Below the pieces are notes generated by a model. It had not been told where the DNA came from, did no database searches, and saw nothing but the letters and a program-made list of their open reading frames with translations. Below, piece after piece: positions 22,600-35,142 of a stretch of DNA of 64,000 nucleotides (position 1 is the stretch's first letter; every line of letters starts with the position of its first letter). The position numbers were made by a program, and so were the translations under genes. This DNA comes from Steromphala cineraria (taxonomy: Eukaryota; Mollusca; Gastropoda; Trochida; Trochidae), in the NCBI GenBank assembly GCA_916613615.1, contig OU744721.1, positions 55,500,747-55,564,746 on the forward strand, read 5' to 3'.

Positions 22600-23165
22600 T
22601 CAGGTTTTCCAGCACTAGTTGATGTGTCAATGCTTTCGACGGCAATCAATAGTCCTAGCATGACGCATATAAGTTTAACATCCTCAGATAGTGTGAGGAA
22701 CCATGTTAAATTTCACCAGCAACTCATCGTGAAACACTATGTGACAAAGTTACGTCAAGCTGCAAACTCTACTTGCGAACATTGAAAAGTGTTCGTCATA
22801 CCAGTCATTGGAACGGAACAGCTAGCCCCGTGCTGCAAAATTAACATCGAAGTTAGACTACTGTAACCATTTATTTTAAACATATCAAGAGACTTAATTA
22901 TAAGACTGAGATTGATTCAGAATGCAAACCATAAGTCGCAACACCTGACATAACGCTACTGGCGCCCTGTGGCGTCAAACAACGACTTAAAAGTTATTTT
23001 GTATCCCTTAAACGTGCTTCAATTGGCTCCACCTTACTTTTAACACACCTTCATGGACGTTTGGAGCTAAGAACTAACACCAGATTCATACAAAGAGAAC
23101 GATTTAATTCGCTGCTGCTTTGTGGAATTCAAGAACTGTAACTAAAAATGCCTTAATTTGTTTAT
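22600..23165 (+). pseudogene. Decayed CR1/L2-like LINE reverse-transcriptase C-terminus
   Basis: Scattered across frames are fragments that match the intact copy at 35143-35856: 'KLDYCNH' (cf. SRIDYCNALL), 'RLQLIQNANHK' (cf. SLQRVQNMAARV), a block around 22965 matching LHWLPVKYRIKYKV, and 'LAPPYF' (cf. RAPGYLSS). The order is the same as in the intact copy. Multiple stops and frameshifts separate them, so it is a fossil. The region is the thumb/C-terminal part of a non-LTR polymerase. Confidence 0.6.
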
Positions 23166-24231
23166 ATCCTATCAATAATTTGTTTAATATATCGATTTTC
23201 TCTTGATATAACAATGTACAAATATAATATAACACATAAGCTATGACAACTTGAAACTCCCATTAATTGAATTACACTTGTGACGTCAACTTATTGTTCT
23301 TCTCCTCCATTATGTTTCAGTAATGGAGCGTTGTATTTTACATAATCTTTTAATGTTTTAACTTATGTTTTCGAATATTATGTAATTTTAGTCGGTTATA
23401 TTCTCGTAACTATCCATTCCTTAAAAAATAATGAGCCTCGGGCCCTGGGGTCCTCTGCTCAATAATCTTTTTTAGGAATGGAGATTTACTCGGACATTAA
23501 CCTATACGTATTTACTGCCAGACATAAAAGCAAATCCTGCTACTATTAAAATGCAGGCAGGAAAATGTCTTTGTCTATATTAGTCACACAGGAAACCAGT
23601 CTATTAAATGCTCCTTATCAATTTGTAGCAGTGATGTGTTGTCTTTGTGTCTGCATAAATCAATACAAGAGGATATTATAAAGATGAATAGACAGATAAT
23701 TCATTTCTTCTAATGCAAACATAATGTATCTTTTCATGATAGACAAATCAATAGTACATTATAAGACAATAATAATGTCTCGACCTTATGTTAAACTTTT
23801 TCTTCATCTCCCTTGAAGTCTTATATTGTAATAAAGTGATAAAAATCATTGTAACAAAAAGCGAAAATATATGAAAATCAAAATTTCCAATACAAATTAC
23901 TGCTTTTTCTTTTCAATACAAAACAGATTGCAAAATCCAAAATCCGATTTCCAAAATATTTTTTCACAGCCCCAACTGAAATGTTCTAAAACAGTCAAAA
24001 ACTCCAAAAGTCAAGACAATTCCAGGAAATTCTAGTGAAGCTCGAAAGAGTCGAACATTATCATTATTGTTATTATTTCGAGACAAATATAAATCGAAAC
24101 TAACAATTCCCCAATATAAGAGTCATTCAATGGGTTCAATCTAGTTTCAACATCAAGTTTCTTATTCTTAGAGTGAGGGTTCTAAACAAACCTAGATCTA
24201 AACGAACCTAGATTTCAGAATCACTGTCATT
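23166..24231. other. Intergenic sequence, nothing recognised
   Basis: AT-rich with no repeat ends, tandem array or splice-bounded frame that I could support. Confidence 0.45.
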
Positions 24232-24690
24232 AATACTCTGGCCTCGAGTTTATTTTTTGGAGCATTCCAGGTCAAAATCAATTATCGAAAAATCAATCAG
24301 AAATACAGTTCTGTAAAAAACTGTTTTGCTATTGATTCGTGATACATTTGCAATTATAGTATAGAATTAACTGTATTGATATTGTCTGAAGTGCAAAAAA
24401 TCTAAATCTCACGGATTGCCGTTACTTTTAACGGTGCAAAACAGCCAAAGTTAAAGGCGCTAAATGTTTTGGATGGCCCTTTAACTACCATGCTATGTCA
24501 ACCAGGGATTAATGTTCCAGTGTTTGTCAGAATATCACCCCAATGTTCATCAGGAAATTCTTTATCGACTTTCGTTCATAAACATTTATTAATAGGAACT
24601 TTACAAAAGGTGTCGTAAAACTAGAAAAATAAGTTACAATTGTAGTTTGAATTTTCAGACGAACAGTTAACATTTGTAAGTGTTTATTTC
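24232..24690 (+). repeat. Dispersed ~450-bp repeat, copy B
   Basis: Counterpart of 20030-20500 in the same orientation, with the shared blocks listed there. It retains 'attaactgtattgatattgtc' where copy A has 'actggttgtattgatatttgtc'. Confidence 0.65.
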
Positions 24691-25217
24691 TTTAAAATAT
24701 CGATATCCAGAAATACACACTCCACTCAAGTTGACTGTCAAAATCCTAAGGGGAGACGACTACATGTAAATATAAAGGACACCACTTGGTCAAGTGACAT
24801 TGATTTCGGATTGACAATGTGTCGATAAAACCAGATAAATAGTTCGGTTCGTCTTTGGTAAGCAATAAAAGCTAATTTTACTGCTTTGTGTCTAAGGACA
24901 ACGACCCCGTTTTGTCGGCTAGAATAACGATTGGACAAGCTATTGTTTCCTGATGACCAAGGGCGTCATTGTTTTCTTTGACTTAGAAACCTATCGGGGA
25001 TTTCGTCTATTGTTTTGGAGGTCTTTTTGTTTTCTCGTAATAACCTCCAAGGAGGTTGTACATTCGGAAGTCAGGGCATTATATCCATATGTAAGACCTA
25101 CTCGGAGGTTGGAAGGTTTTTGTATTTCAAAGTCAAAGGGTTTTATATTCCAATGTATAACTTAACCCCAAAGTCCATACTATCTTGACAATATCTACAA
25201 AGGTGTATGCTTCCAAA

Positions 25218-25295
25218 GTGCGGGATTCGAACCCTCAACCCTCTGAACCGTAAGCAAGCACTCTAACCACTACTCTAACGGGCCTGATAGAAGTG
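25218..25295 (-). repeat. tRNA-like sequence (SINE head or pseudo-tRNA)
   Basis: The minus strand reads GGCCCGTTAGAGTAGTGGTTAG (A-box-like) and later GAGGGTTCGAATCCCGC (B box). The acceptor strands do not pair and the anticodon stem is poor, so it is not a functional tRNA. Origin from a tRNA-derived SINE is likely. Confidence 0.45.
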
Positions 25296-25748
25296 AAGGC
25301 TATGATAAACAATCTATTGGTTGAAGTTCAGACTACATAAATTCATAATTTATATTAACAGTGTTACACCTTTTTAATTTAAAGGATCTAAATACGGTAT
25401 CAACCAGGTGACTTGTCGATTGTCATTTGTAAAACCTTACACCTTGAAGAATGCTTTGCGCGTGCATTTTGTGCTACATGTATGTCAATGTCAAATAGTC
25501 GTTTGAACACACTACTTATTTTGAAGGAAATTCATTTTAATCGTTTTTTATTCAGAATTAAAGCGACAGTATAAAGTAATGTAATCCAAGAATAACTGTT
25601 AAATGAAACAGACAAACATAAATCCTTGCTATTTGTTGTTTTTTCTCAATTTTTTTTATGATCAGTCTAAAACTATGATTACTAATACTCCAATATAGAC
25701 AAATGATTGCGGGTTGTTAATATATGGTTAATAACGGTATCTCAGTTA

Positions 25749-25910
25749 GTTAAAACACTCGAACACGGTTATGCTTGGGTTTCAAAACCTTCGGAAAGAA
25801 AGCTTCGCGAGAAGTAAGACTTCAAGCATTGTTGTCCGTCTTACTTTTCGCCGAACTTTCTTTCCACAGGTTTCGAAAACCCAAGCATAACCTCGTTCTC
25901 GTGTTTTAAC
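25749..25910. repeat. Long inverted repeat (~70-bp arms)
   Basis: gttaaaacactcgaacacgg, atgcttgggtttcaaaacc and gaaagaaagcttcgcgagaa on the left pair with their complements on the right, ending ctcgtgttttaac. The loop is about 20 nt (ttcaagcattgttgtccg). It forms a strong cruciform or hairpin with no coding content. Confidence 0.78.
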
Positions 25911-26754
25911 CCTAACATAGAATCACCGAAGGAATGATTTCCTCTTTGAGAGAGCGAAAACGTGCTTAAAGGAGGTAAATCGCTTTTTTGAAACTTTTGA
26001 AAAAATTTTAATCGACAATTTTTAGGGACAAATATATTGATATGTCTGAAACAATTCTGTCATCAATGAAAATTCAAGTAAAAAAGTTAATATTGTTTCA
26101 CGTTAAGACATATCTTGTGTTATTTATCACTAGTTTGGACCCCCAGTGTGTGTAAATTCTTGCCAAATGGGTTTATTAAAAAGTACTATATTAAGATACA
26201 TGATAGGAATAGATTTTCTGCGTTTGCTAAAAAAAAGATTTGACAATCAATGGTTAATATGTCTAACATAAGCTAGCCCCTTAGTATGTTATGTTTGCAA
26301 TATGTAATTAATAAATGAAACGTTCGTCAGCAGCTGAGTTAGCATGATAACTGATAGCTTTCTTGGCACGATAGATCACGTTTTTACTCAGCCCTGGGTG
26401 TTGTCTCTTAACAAAAGCTAATCACACCCATCACAATCATACTTATCTATGCATTGTGGTTGTATAGGATATTAATGGGCGCATTAACGTTAAGAAATAA
26501 TAAGAAGGCTTCTTTACTTTTCAACTTAATGATTTATTGAATCGCCCATATAGAAAGTATCTTGCGTGTAATAATGGATGGTAATTGAGCTATTAAAATA
26601 TTAAATATACATATTAAAATAGGTTCTCATGTAAAATGTTGACTCATAACGTTGTGTACAGCTATGATTATTGTATTCTTTTATACTTCACATCTTTGAA
26701 ATATGCTGCCAACTTGTTACTGTAGTATCGCTCGCTTCTTCAGTAATATCATTG
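25911..26754. other. Intergenic sequence, nothing recognised
   Basis: Apart from the ~60-bp block shared with 21250 (at 26345-26400), no feature is supported. Confidence 0.45.
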
Positions 26755-27059
26755 AAAGGGCCTGTAGCACGTTTTACGGGGTATATAAGGTGATATTAGG
26801 AAAATGAAAATAAATGGCTTCAACTGAAAGACAATGTTATGAAGTAGTAATAAATCAAATATATAATGTAAAGTTAATGAATTAAGGTGTTCACACAAAA
26901 ATGGCTGCGAATAGACTTTATGTGAATCTATATTATTCGTTCTCTGACTATGGATGGTTGGTTTAAACTTTGTGTTATGAGATTTTGGCACTATCTAAAT
27001 AATACTTTGAGCATTAACGTACAAATATCAGTGACAAATTAAAAAAAAAAGTTTTTCAA
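26755..27059 (+). mobile_element. TTAA-type MITE, degenerate right end
   Basis: The left end reads aagggcctgtagcacgtttta. The interior shows 'ataaggtgat', 'ggtgttcacac', 'aaatggctgcgaat' and 'ctctgactatggatg'. The right terminus is lost in an A-rich stretch. Confidence 0.8.
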
Positions 27060-27084
27060 CACTTGATTACCGGGGATAAGGCAC

Positions 27085-27305
27085 AATTTGGACTTACTCT
27101 TTGGTAATAGAGGCCCTGTGGCCTCGAGCACAACGTTGATAAACAATATACTTATTTCAAGTTGTACAATAAATTTTATGTCAGGTTCTATAACACAAAA
27201 ACAGACAAAATACAGACCCATTTACAAACAGAATTTAAACAATGCTAGTCCTTTCAATATCTTTACATTTGGTTGTGACATACATACACATATATACATT
27301 GGGTA
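27085..27305 (-). mobile_element. Non-LTR retrotransposon 3' UTR fragment
   Basis: On the minus strand a CGAGGCCACAGGGCCTC palindrome precedes tattaccaaag, similar to the stem-loops at 10574-10740 and 21080. The two opposing 60-72-codon frames here are not credible proteins. Confidence 0.45.
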
Positions 27306-28420
27306 GGATACTGGTGAAATACGTTAGAATAATGTATTTCTGCTGTTAGTATAATATGGATTACAATTTGATATACAAGAAATTTAATCTTCAACATCAT
27401 ATCATCACATTTTAAACATATACAATTGTTTCTCTACAATGCATGTTTCTAATATCTTTGATCTTGAATTTTCAAACTTTTAAAATATTAACGGAAATTA
27501 AACTATTTTACATTGTAGTAACTTTATTATGTTGAATTATTGAGTTTTAAACATGCAAGAAAGGGGTAAATATTCAATGTCAGTGAGTGCCATTATTTCC
27601 CAATTTTCCGGAACAATTGTCCAAGTAAGCCAGACTCAAACTTTCCCAGTGGATACTGCAGAATAATTGATTGGGCTCTTGCAACACAGTGGTCTAAAGC
27701 ATTTAGTGAAATATTAAGTATGGTCTCTAGACAACAACTTTACAGACATCTAGTTAGACAGGTGTAACATTCGAGGTGGTTGGATTACAAAAGAGTTTTG
27801 TCTGAGACGATTGTGATCATTACAGTATGCAAAGCACTTCTAAATATTAGTTAAAGTGGACTAGCGTGCGTGGTTTGCCTTCAGTGAACAATTTCTGCCT
27901 CTTACTGGCACTAGGACGGTAGAGTACTCCTTCTTTATTTGGGTAATCCATCTGTCGAAGGTGTATTTGAAAAGTTATCAAGAACAGTTTCTTATTCATT
28001 ACATTTCGAGGTCGGTTACTATTTTACACACTAGCTAAATGCTATATTAAATTCATTTTCAGCATGACATCAGTTTTAATAACTCTGAATTCATATCTTC
28101 TGAGAAGGTGAAACATTGACTCTAATTTGAGAACAATGTCCATTTCAAGTAGCTGACATTAACACGAGCCTCTTGTGTTGCACGTGCAATCCGTGCACGA
28201 CCATACAAGCTACCACAATAGATTTATATGAAAACAGATTGCAAAATTAACTTGATTCAATATGCAGATAAATATTTGGTACCGAAGATTGTTTTTAATA
28301 AATTATCAATATATCAAGAACCTTTCACGGTAATGTTTATTCTCAGAAAAAAATGTGGAAACTAATCATGAGGTCATGAAGAACATTCTGTATTTTCAAC
28401 TGGCCTCCTTGGATCATTCT
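27306..28420. other. Intergenic sequence, nothing recognised
   Basis: No repeat family, exon or RNA gene could be supported. Confidence 0.45.
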
Positions 28421-28480
28421 CTGGGCTTGAAATCTAGAGGTCACAGGTTCGAACCTATGTTTGGAGTGTCAAATTTGTTA
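28421..28480 (+). repeat. tRNA-derived fragment (B box)
   Basis: caggttcgaacctatg is a perfect T-arm with 5-bp stem. The preceding 'gggcttgaaatctagagg' resembles an anticodon arm, but no proper D arm or acceptor stem is present. It is a pseudo-tRNA or SINE piece. Confidence 0.35.
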
Positions 28481-28569
28481 ATGTCATTTTAGTGAGAGTG
28501 TTTGATTTTCAAAGCAAACGTTGACCTTGAATTAATTTCGGAATCAATATATCATCGTTTCACTATCAA

Positions 28570-28620
28570 TTGTTCATGGCGATACCGGGTGTTCATGATG
28601 AATACCCGCTTTGTCTGATG
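28570..28620. repeat. Short inverted repeat
   Basis: ccgggtgttcatgatgaatac faces gatgaacacctcgg across an 11-nt gap. It could form a short hairpin with no other context. Confidence 0.45.
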
Positions 28621-28639
28621 AACACCTCGGCACGTGCAC

Positions 28640-29489
28640 TTCACAGACAATATGAGTTGGTTGGAAAACGAATACTCGAACAAAAAAAAGGAGCTAGTGT
28701 ATAAATACTCTTAAGGAGGGATGGAACCCAGAAATCAAAATCACCACTTAACATATTGCGATAACGTTTGGTGTCAATAAATTTCGAAATATATGCTTTA
28801 CGATTACTGAAGTAAAGGCTCATCCTTTCAATGAGACATAACGTATCAATCCAATTTTACGACTTATTATTTGTCATTTGACGACATGCCGTATGGCGAC
28901 ATCGAAACCATCATTCATGCTAAATTATGTAACAAGGGCCAAAGCAAGAACCGTTTAACAGATATAAGTCAATGGAATCCCAGATTAGGTTGCTTACTGT
29001 CAGACTGTGGCATTTTAATTATATCCCTTGAAAAACGGTGGATATTCTAACAACTTTTTGGGCCCTCATACAAACTCATCTCTCTGCTGTTATATCAGCC
29101 TTTATTGAAACTGCAACAACACTGTAATTTTGACCTAGCGCGAGTTAATCAAGATTACTAATGATGTTTCGACATTGTCTTTGCCAACTGTGATAATCAC
29201 ATAGTTCATGGTTATGTCATCACCCCATTATCGAAGTTTGGTTATCGTATTTCCACACAGAAAGGCAAAGATAACCAAACACCTTTCATACTGTCATACT
29301 GCTTGTTTGCTAACAGTTTTGTGTACTTAATGACTTTAAATCATATATTGAGAAACTAGCCATCGAAATATCTTAGATTCATGAATACAATTATTTTCAA
29401 TTTATGTAATAACAGCTGGAAGTTGGTAATTTTTGATTGTCATGAATCATGGCCAAACTGGTCAGTTAACCAAGACATCATAGTCTAAC
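28640..29489. other. Intergenic sequence, nothing recognised
   Basis: No exon, element end or tandem repeat was found. Confidence 0.45.
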
Positions 29490-29823
29490 AGCTTTGGGAA
29501 TAAGGTTAGCCTTGTTTGTGTAAAGATCAAGCATTAAACTTGAAACTAGCCGCTATTCTAACCTTCCTGCTAATGAGAGAGTCTGTTTTAACTGTACCAA
29601 CTGTGTGGAAGATGAGATGCATGTTTTACTTAAATGTCCAGTTTATGATGGTGTACGTGAAGATCTTTTAGGTAAATGTAATGATGTTTAGCCTGAATTT
29701 TACCAACAAAGTGATGATGTTAAATTATGTTTTATCCTGGCCAGCCCAAATATTGTACATGCAAGTGCCAAAACCTGCAAGGCAATTTTAAATTTACGTA
29801 AGGATATTTTATTTACGCATTAG
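29490..29823 (+). pseudogene. LINE reverse-transcriptase C-terminal zinc-binding domain, broken
   Basis: In one frame the text reads IKLETSRYSNLPANERVCF, then NCTNCVEDEMHVLLKCPVY. This is the conserved C-terminal Cys/His domain (C-x2-C, H, C with ExxHxLLxCPxY) of CR1/L2/jockey-type non-LTR retrotransposons. It continues as VREDLLGKC, an in-frame TAG (29689-29691), and about 43 more codons to TAG at 29821-29823. Another stop (TAA) lies just before the domain. The element cannot make a working polymerase. The associated 3' UTR and tail follow at 29824-30145. Confidence 0.78.
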
Positions 29824-30145
29824 ACTCTTGTTTTTTTTACCAGCGTACTTTTTACCATATATTTGTAATGCTGGGTGTAATTTTTAATATATATTTGTAA
29901 TATTTATTGTACCCTTTAATACATATTTCTAATATTTACTGTACTTTTTAATACATATTTCTAATATTTACTGTACTGTTATGTATATATATTAGTAATA
30001 TTTACTGTACATTTTAATATTTTTCGTCTCTCGTAACTCCAAAAGGAGTGGCTCTTTTAATGTTGTATATATTTTTATGCAATATTTTGAGGTGAGACGT
30101 TAATAAACAATCTGTCTGTCTGCCTGTCTGTCTGTGATCCAGACA
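29824..30145 (+). mobile_element. LINE 3' UTR with (TCTG)n tail
   Basis: It follows the broken RT frame. It contains three loose repeats of 'taatatttactgtac.tttaatacatatt', a small stem-loop (ccaaaaggagtggctctttta), and 'taataaacaa' followed by (tctg)n at about 30110-30135. The simple-repeat tail marks the 3' end of the insertion. Confidence 0.68.
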
Positions 30146-31727
30146 CATGAAAACTAACATCAACCAATTTCAATTTATCAGAGATTGAGTAAGTTGACAT
30201 CTCTTAACATTTGTTAATTAGACATTCTATTTCTTATATATGTACATGCATAAAAAAATCGAATACTGACCTACATGTATGCTCATCAAGAAATAGATAA
30301 ACTTAACAAAACACTGGTGCTGATAACGCTATCCATAATTAACTCACCTGAACCAGTGATATTTACTTACTAGCTCTAACTGAAGTGTTTACTTATGTCT
30401 CAACTGTTTGTATGTAATGTCTTTATAACGACAGGAAACAAACCCTTAAACTTCTGTCCCAAACTCTTGTTATGGAAATAGAATTATATTTATTTTGATT
30501 CATAAAGTAAATGTTGATAGTTTTCAGGAAAGTGTTTTACAAAGTGAATGGACAATTGGCTGGTGGTACTGTAAAAAATCGAAAAAAGCTTATTTTCGCA
30601 TGGTTGTAAGACGTAATACTAAAAACCCAGAACTTTTAATGGCTCTTGTCATAGTAAAGTTTGTAAGCACAGTTGAATTCTGGATTAAAAATATACTAGA
30701 GAAATATTGATTAACTAAATTATTAACTAACTTAATGATTCTAGGCAATTCTAACAATGAATATCATTGATTAAAAACATTGCAAATCATGAACATATTC
30801 TCAATATTCAAGCTTAGCCTCAGTTAACCTAAGTTCATGCTGTGCAATAAGTAGTGGATATTGCATAGGGAGGAATGAACTCGTGAAAATAAACAACTAG
30901 GTTCATTGATTATTTCCTGGAGTCAACAACTCCAAATCGGATTTTGGACACAACCCGTGGAGACACATGAAACAAACAAAACCTAACACCCCGATGACCT
31001 TGACATTCACAAGCTCCATTAGAGTGACGTCATCACCATAGATGAAGATCAGAGGAACAACACACAAATATGGTATGGGTGTTCTTGATCATCTCATAGA
31101 TTGTCAGTTTGTCAATAAGCAAACCATTCACTTGGCTTTTCGAACATTGTAGTGATCTGTTGGATCTTCCTCAACGCTATGTTTCTATAACAATAAATAC
31201 TCATGGATGTTTGACTGAATATATCATATTATGATTAATATTGGAGGTGTATGAATCAGAGACAAGAACCATTATGTAAATGGCAGAGATGTGAATTATC
31301 AGAATAATATATTCATCTACTTTGACATAATATTCATTGAAATTGCTTGCATCTGACCACAAATGAGCAGTTATTGATATTAACATAAAGGTTCAGATGT
31401 AGAATACGATAAGCAATGATTATGTCAGACGAGACAACCAAACAAGACAAATTCAGATAAGTTTAGACCCTCTTCCTTCAAGACATGGTAGTTATCCGAA
31501 GCTTAATCACATGTGATGAACACTTAACAGGAAGCCTTCTGGAGGTTTCCAGCTAATTCTATCTCCTTCCGTTAAATGTTCCATGGAATTAGAAATCATC
31601 TGTCACTTATTCCTAAATATGGACCGACATTGATTTCTTGAAGTATTGGAAATCTCTTTCTACTGTAATTTATTTCTTCATAACATACTCAACACGTTCT
31701 GTTTCTGCACAGGAAATGTCTCTTTAA
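30146..31727. other. Intergenic sequence with one weak exon candidate
   Basis: At 30527 an acceptor-like gatagttttcag precedes 60 open codons (ESVLQSEWTIGWWYCKKS...) ending in TGA at 30710. The tryptophan-rich text looks unlike random AT-rich translation, but no partner exon, family or poly(A) signal supports it. The rest holds nothing recognisable. Confidence 0.3.
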
Positions 31728-32055
31728 AGGGGCAGTAGCACGTTTTTTGATAATTTTATTTTTAAATCTTTCACTTGTAATTGTAAGTAAATGTTAAATG
31801 TATTATATTGAGAATGTCAACAATCTCATTACACAAGCCAATCACCCATAGTCAGAGGACAAAATATAAGGATTCACATAAAATCCATTGGCGGCCATTT
31901 TTTTTTGAACACCTTTAATTCATTTTTGTAAGAAAAAGGAATCGCAGTTATAACTGCTTCATTTAGTTTAAATACATTGTCTTTCAATTGGAACCATTTA
32001 TTTTCATTTTCCTGACATCACCTTATATTCCCCTTTAAAACGTGCTACTGCCCCT
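31728..32055 (-). mobile_element. TTAA-type MITE (AGGGGCAG family)
   Basis: TTAA flanks at 31724-31727 and 32056-32059. Both termini are intact. The interior is in reverse orientation (ataattttat first, ccttatattccc last), with a deletion around the 'ggaatcgca' block. Confidence 0.92.
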
Positions 32056-32429
32056 TTAAGGTATCCAATAGATTGTACATGCACTTTAAACTACAATATC
32101 ATGATATCTACACACACTGCCGGTTTTATATTAATATTCACATATTTATACAGACATACAAATGATTAACAATTGGTACGGAAATTTCAAATATATGAAA
32201 AAGCATATCATATGCTGCTGCACTCATAATGTTACCTTGATTGGTCTCAAGAATTGTGCAGACATTTCGGAAAAATACATTATTATTTTAATGTATTTAT
32301 TATTTATAATTCACAAATACTACAATATCTCTGCAGTCCTTAATTTTTCATAGGGTATGAAGACCAAATAAGTTTGATGAAATAGACGTCCTCACAACCT
32401 ATTCCATTTATAGTTTTCATGAATGTTAA

Positions 32430-32779
32430 AGGGGCAGTAGCACGTTTTTTGATAATTTTATATTTTATATTTTTCACTGACGTTAATGCCATATGGATTA
32501 TGTTGATAGTGTCGAAAGTCTCATAACACAAATCAATCATCCATAGTCAGAGGGCAAAGTATAGAGATTCACATAAAATCCATTGGTGGCCATTTTTTGT
32601 AAACACCTTTAATTCATTTGTGTAAGAAAAGGGAATCGCATGGCTAAACTTTACGTTATATCTTTGAATTATTACTGCTCCATTTAGTTTAAATACATTG
32701 GAACATTTGGAATTGGAACCATTTATTTTCCTTTTCCTGACATCACCTTATTTCCCCCTAAAAACGTGCTACTGCCCCT
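32430..32779 (-). mobile_element. TTAA-type MITE (AGGGGCAG family)
   Basis: TTAA flanks at 32426-32429 and 32780-32783, with intact termini. Reverse orientation, 350 bp, lying 375 bp from the previous same-orientation copy. Confidence 0.93.
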
Positions 32780-33023
32780 TTAAAATCTGGTATAAGCTGA
32801 ATTGTTTGGCAGTCAATATTCCAATATTTAGCAAATCAGATTAGTCTTACCCACAAGCGACTTTGCACATTTGAACTGTCAAGCGTCAAATGCAAGAAGT
32901 CGGAATAATTCATATATGTCTATTGCATCAGTCTGTATGGAAAGTAGATAACTTAATTCGTTAACAACTCTGCAATGGATACATGAATTGAAATATGTCA
33001 GGAACCACTGAAACTGTATAACT

Positions 33024-33330
33024 GCAGTTATCAAGATTCAAGATTCTTTATTCTCTAAAACCACGCACGGTGGTACATGAGCAATTTTACATGTAGAGAA
33101 ATTAAGATGCGGATTGCGCATGCATAACAAAGAATAACATACAACAGCATATATACTATTACATATGTGAAAAAATGCATTTGATAAAGAGAGATATGTT
33201 CTTTAAAATTCGGAATCTGTTACTTTTATGGAGTAAATTAAGTTTGCGATGGTTTGGCCAATTTGAATAATAAACTGGTATAAACTTAGCTCTAAGACTA
33301 CTGAAGGCATACTTAAGGTTATCCGGACGA
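33024..33330 (-). mobile_element. Non-LTR retrotransposon 3' end (AATCTTGA tail)
   Basis: Read on the minus strand the segment ends gagaataaagaatcttgaatcttga. This is a poly(A)-type signal followed by a duplicated 7-8-bp tail, a standard LINE end. Upstream text includes 'catgtaccaccgtgcgtgg'. A short open frame on the same strand (33159-33374) shows no RT motifs. Confidence 0.6.
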
Positions 33331-33677
33331 AACAAATATGCCAGATGGAAATAAATGCACATACAATTATTCATGAACTAATGAAGTAACAGCTTAACGT
33401 GATTTGCAAAATGACATTATGAAGGTCACAGAGTTCAAAGCATGAATAATATCATTTATCAAGATTGCTAATTAAACGTTCCTGGTGAGTCGCAGAAAAC
33501 AATAACTCACTTATAGTCCATGAATAAACCATAGCTTGTCAAGTTTCAATAATCTATAACAATAGTTTGTCACTTGAATATTTCCTTTTCGTAATCATGA
33601 CCATCAATAACAAATATATTATCAAATATTGTCTGTACCCGATACACATTTCTGCAAACGAGTAAGCGCCATTATAA

Positions 33678-33911
33678 ACTAAAATCCAAAAGAAACGTCC
33701 CCTCTATATTTGATTCTCGATTCTCGATAGAACAAAAAATATAACAAAACGGTATTTATGTACCTTAACCACTGCATTTTGTGCGTTTAAGCGATGTGTT
33801 TCTTCAGAGAGTGCTTTGGCATATATAACAATGGTGTCATGTTTTAATTATCTTTCGTGATTTTTGATGTGTGTGAAAAAACAAAAGGGGACGTTTATTT
33901 TGGATTTTAGT
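33678..33911. mobile_element. Small MITE with ACTAAAATCCAAAAGAAACG ends
   Basis: Inverted repeats of 26 bp occupy 33678-33703 and 33886-33911, with TA-rich flanks. At 234 bp with no reading frame it is a Tc1/mariner-style non-autonomous element by its TA context and its shared CCAAAAGAAACG motif. Confidence 0.75.
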
Positions 33912-33918
33912 ATATGTA

Positions 33919-34503
33919 AACTGCCAGGCAAAATAAAGTACACATCACAATTTGTTAAAATTAACTTAGTACCTAATCGAATGTATTGAAATATGGCACG
34001 ATTACAACACAACATACTAACAGAAGTTGGAATCTAATGATCGGTGTTTGGTATATGTTTCGTTTTAATATTTTAGTTTAATGTAGGCAATGGTAAGAAA
34101 CTATGTGAAAAAAGGACGTTTATTGATTTTTACATAGAATATGATTGGATATGAACATTTTTGTAATATCAATATAAATTTGAGAAAAATTTATAAACAT
34201 TAAATTTCATATTTTGAAAAAAGACTTAAATGACTTGAAAGTATTCTTTGAACTCTTGTTTGATTATACAACATTGAAAACTCAAAATATTTGAAATTGA
34301 AAATCATACATACGATAAATTCAACTGAAGTGAGTACTAAATTTCATATTTTAAAAAAAGACTTAAATGACTTGAAATTATTCTTTAAACTATTGTTCTT
34401 CTCAGTTTGATTATACAACATTAAAAACTCCAAAAATTTGAAATTGAAAATCATGCATACGATAAATTCAACTGAAGTGAGTACTTTCTTTTGCCTGGCA
34501 GTT
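33919..34503. mobile_element. MITE with AACTGCCAGGCAAAATAAAG ends
   Basis: The left end aactgccaggcaaaataaagtac is repeated inverted as gtactttcttttgcctggcagtt at the right. The element begins 7 bp after the previous MITE. Its 3' half contains a ~140-bp direct duplication (about 34200-34340 and 34341-34483). No transposase frame. Confidence 0.72.
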
Positions 34504-34553
34504 TGTTTAACATTTGCATAAGTAATGGTCCATTGACAGATACTTTATTACTA

Positions 34554-34695
34554 CAGTAGAACACGGATATAGCGAACAAATTTTCAAGACCCGTCCCTAT
34601 ATAATATCATTAAAAGTATATGCGTATAGCGAACACCGGATATAGCGAACTTAATTCTTTGGTCCCTTGGAGTTCGTTATATCCGAGTTCTACTG
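34554..34695. mobile_element. 142-bp Tc1/mariner (pogo/Tigger-like) MITE
   Basis: The termini CAGTAGAACACGGATATAGCGAAC and its complement (gttcgttatatccgagttctactg) are flanked by TA at 34552-34553 and 34696-34697. CAGTAGAAC with TATAACGAAC-like subterminal bases is typical of pogo/Tigger-derived elements. Purely non-coding. Confidence 0.85.
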
Positions 34696-34867
34696 TATAT
34701 CTCTAATGCAGAACATATATGAACATGTTATCTTTGAATCAGAACCAATGAATAGCCAATATCCGTCAAACATCCAATTTTGTAAAGGAAAACCTGGTCG
34801 ACCGAATATGTCAAAGCAACATAATAATTGTTATTGCTTACATTGATTTACGTATTCAAAGTGAAAC

Positions 34868-35045
34868 AACTTGCAAAAAACGTTTTCAGAGGTTGCATTC
34901 AATAACAATGCTGTTAAATAAGTAAAAACCTTAATAAGGTCAAATATGCATCAGATAAAAAGTCAGATAAACAGCTGTTTTGATGACTTGCAAAGAATGT
35001 TTTCAGAGGTTGCATTCAATAATAATGCTGTTAAATAAGTAAAGA
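34868..35045 (+). repeat. Short tandem duplication (~110 bp)
   Basis: 'acttgcaaa...tgttttcagaggttgcattcaataa.aatgctgttaaataagtaaa' occurs at 34868-34925 and again at 34986-35043. Between them is 'atgcatcagataaaaagtcagataaacagctgttttgat', which recurs at about 37118-37157. Confidence 0.7.
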
Positions 35046-35142
35046 AAAGCAGCAGGATATTGTAAAGTATATTTGTGTTTAAAAAAATATATATTTCCGA
35101 ATAAGTAAGATATATATAAAAAAAGAAATATATCATGTTATA

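Noticed and set aside
24953..25165. Open frame with FFDLET, as in DEDDh exonucleases
   Set aside because: Only six residues match. The following sequence has no second Asp or other exonuclease block and no splice signals.
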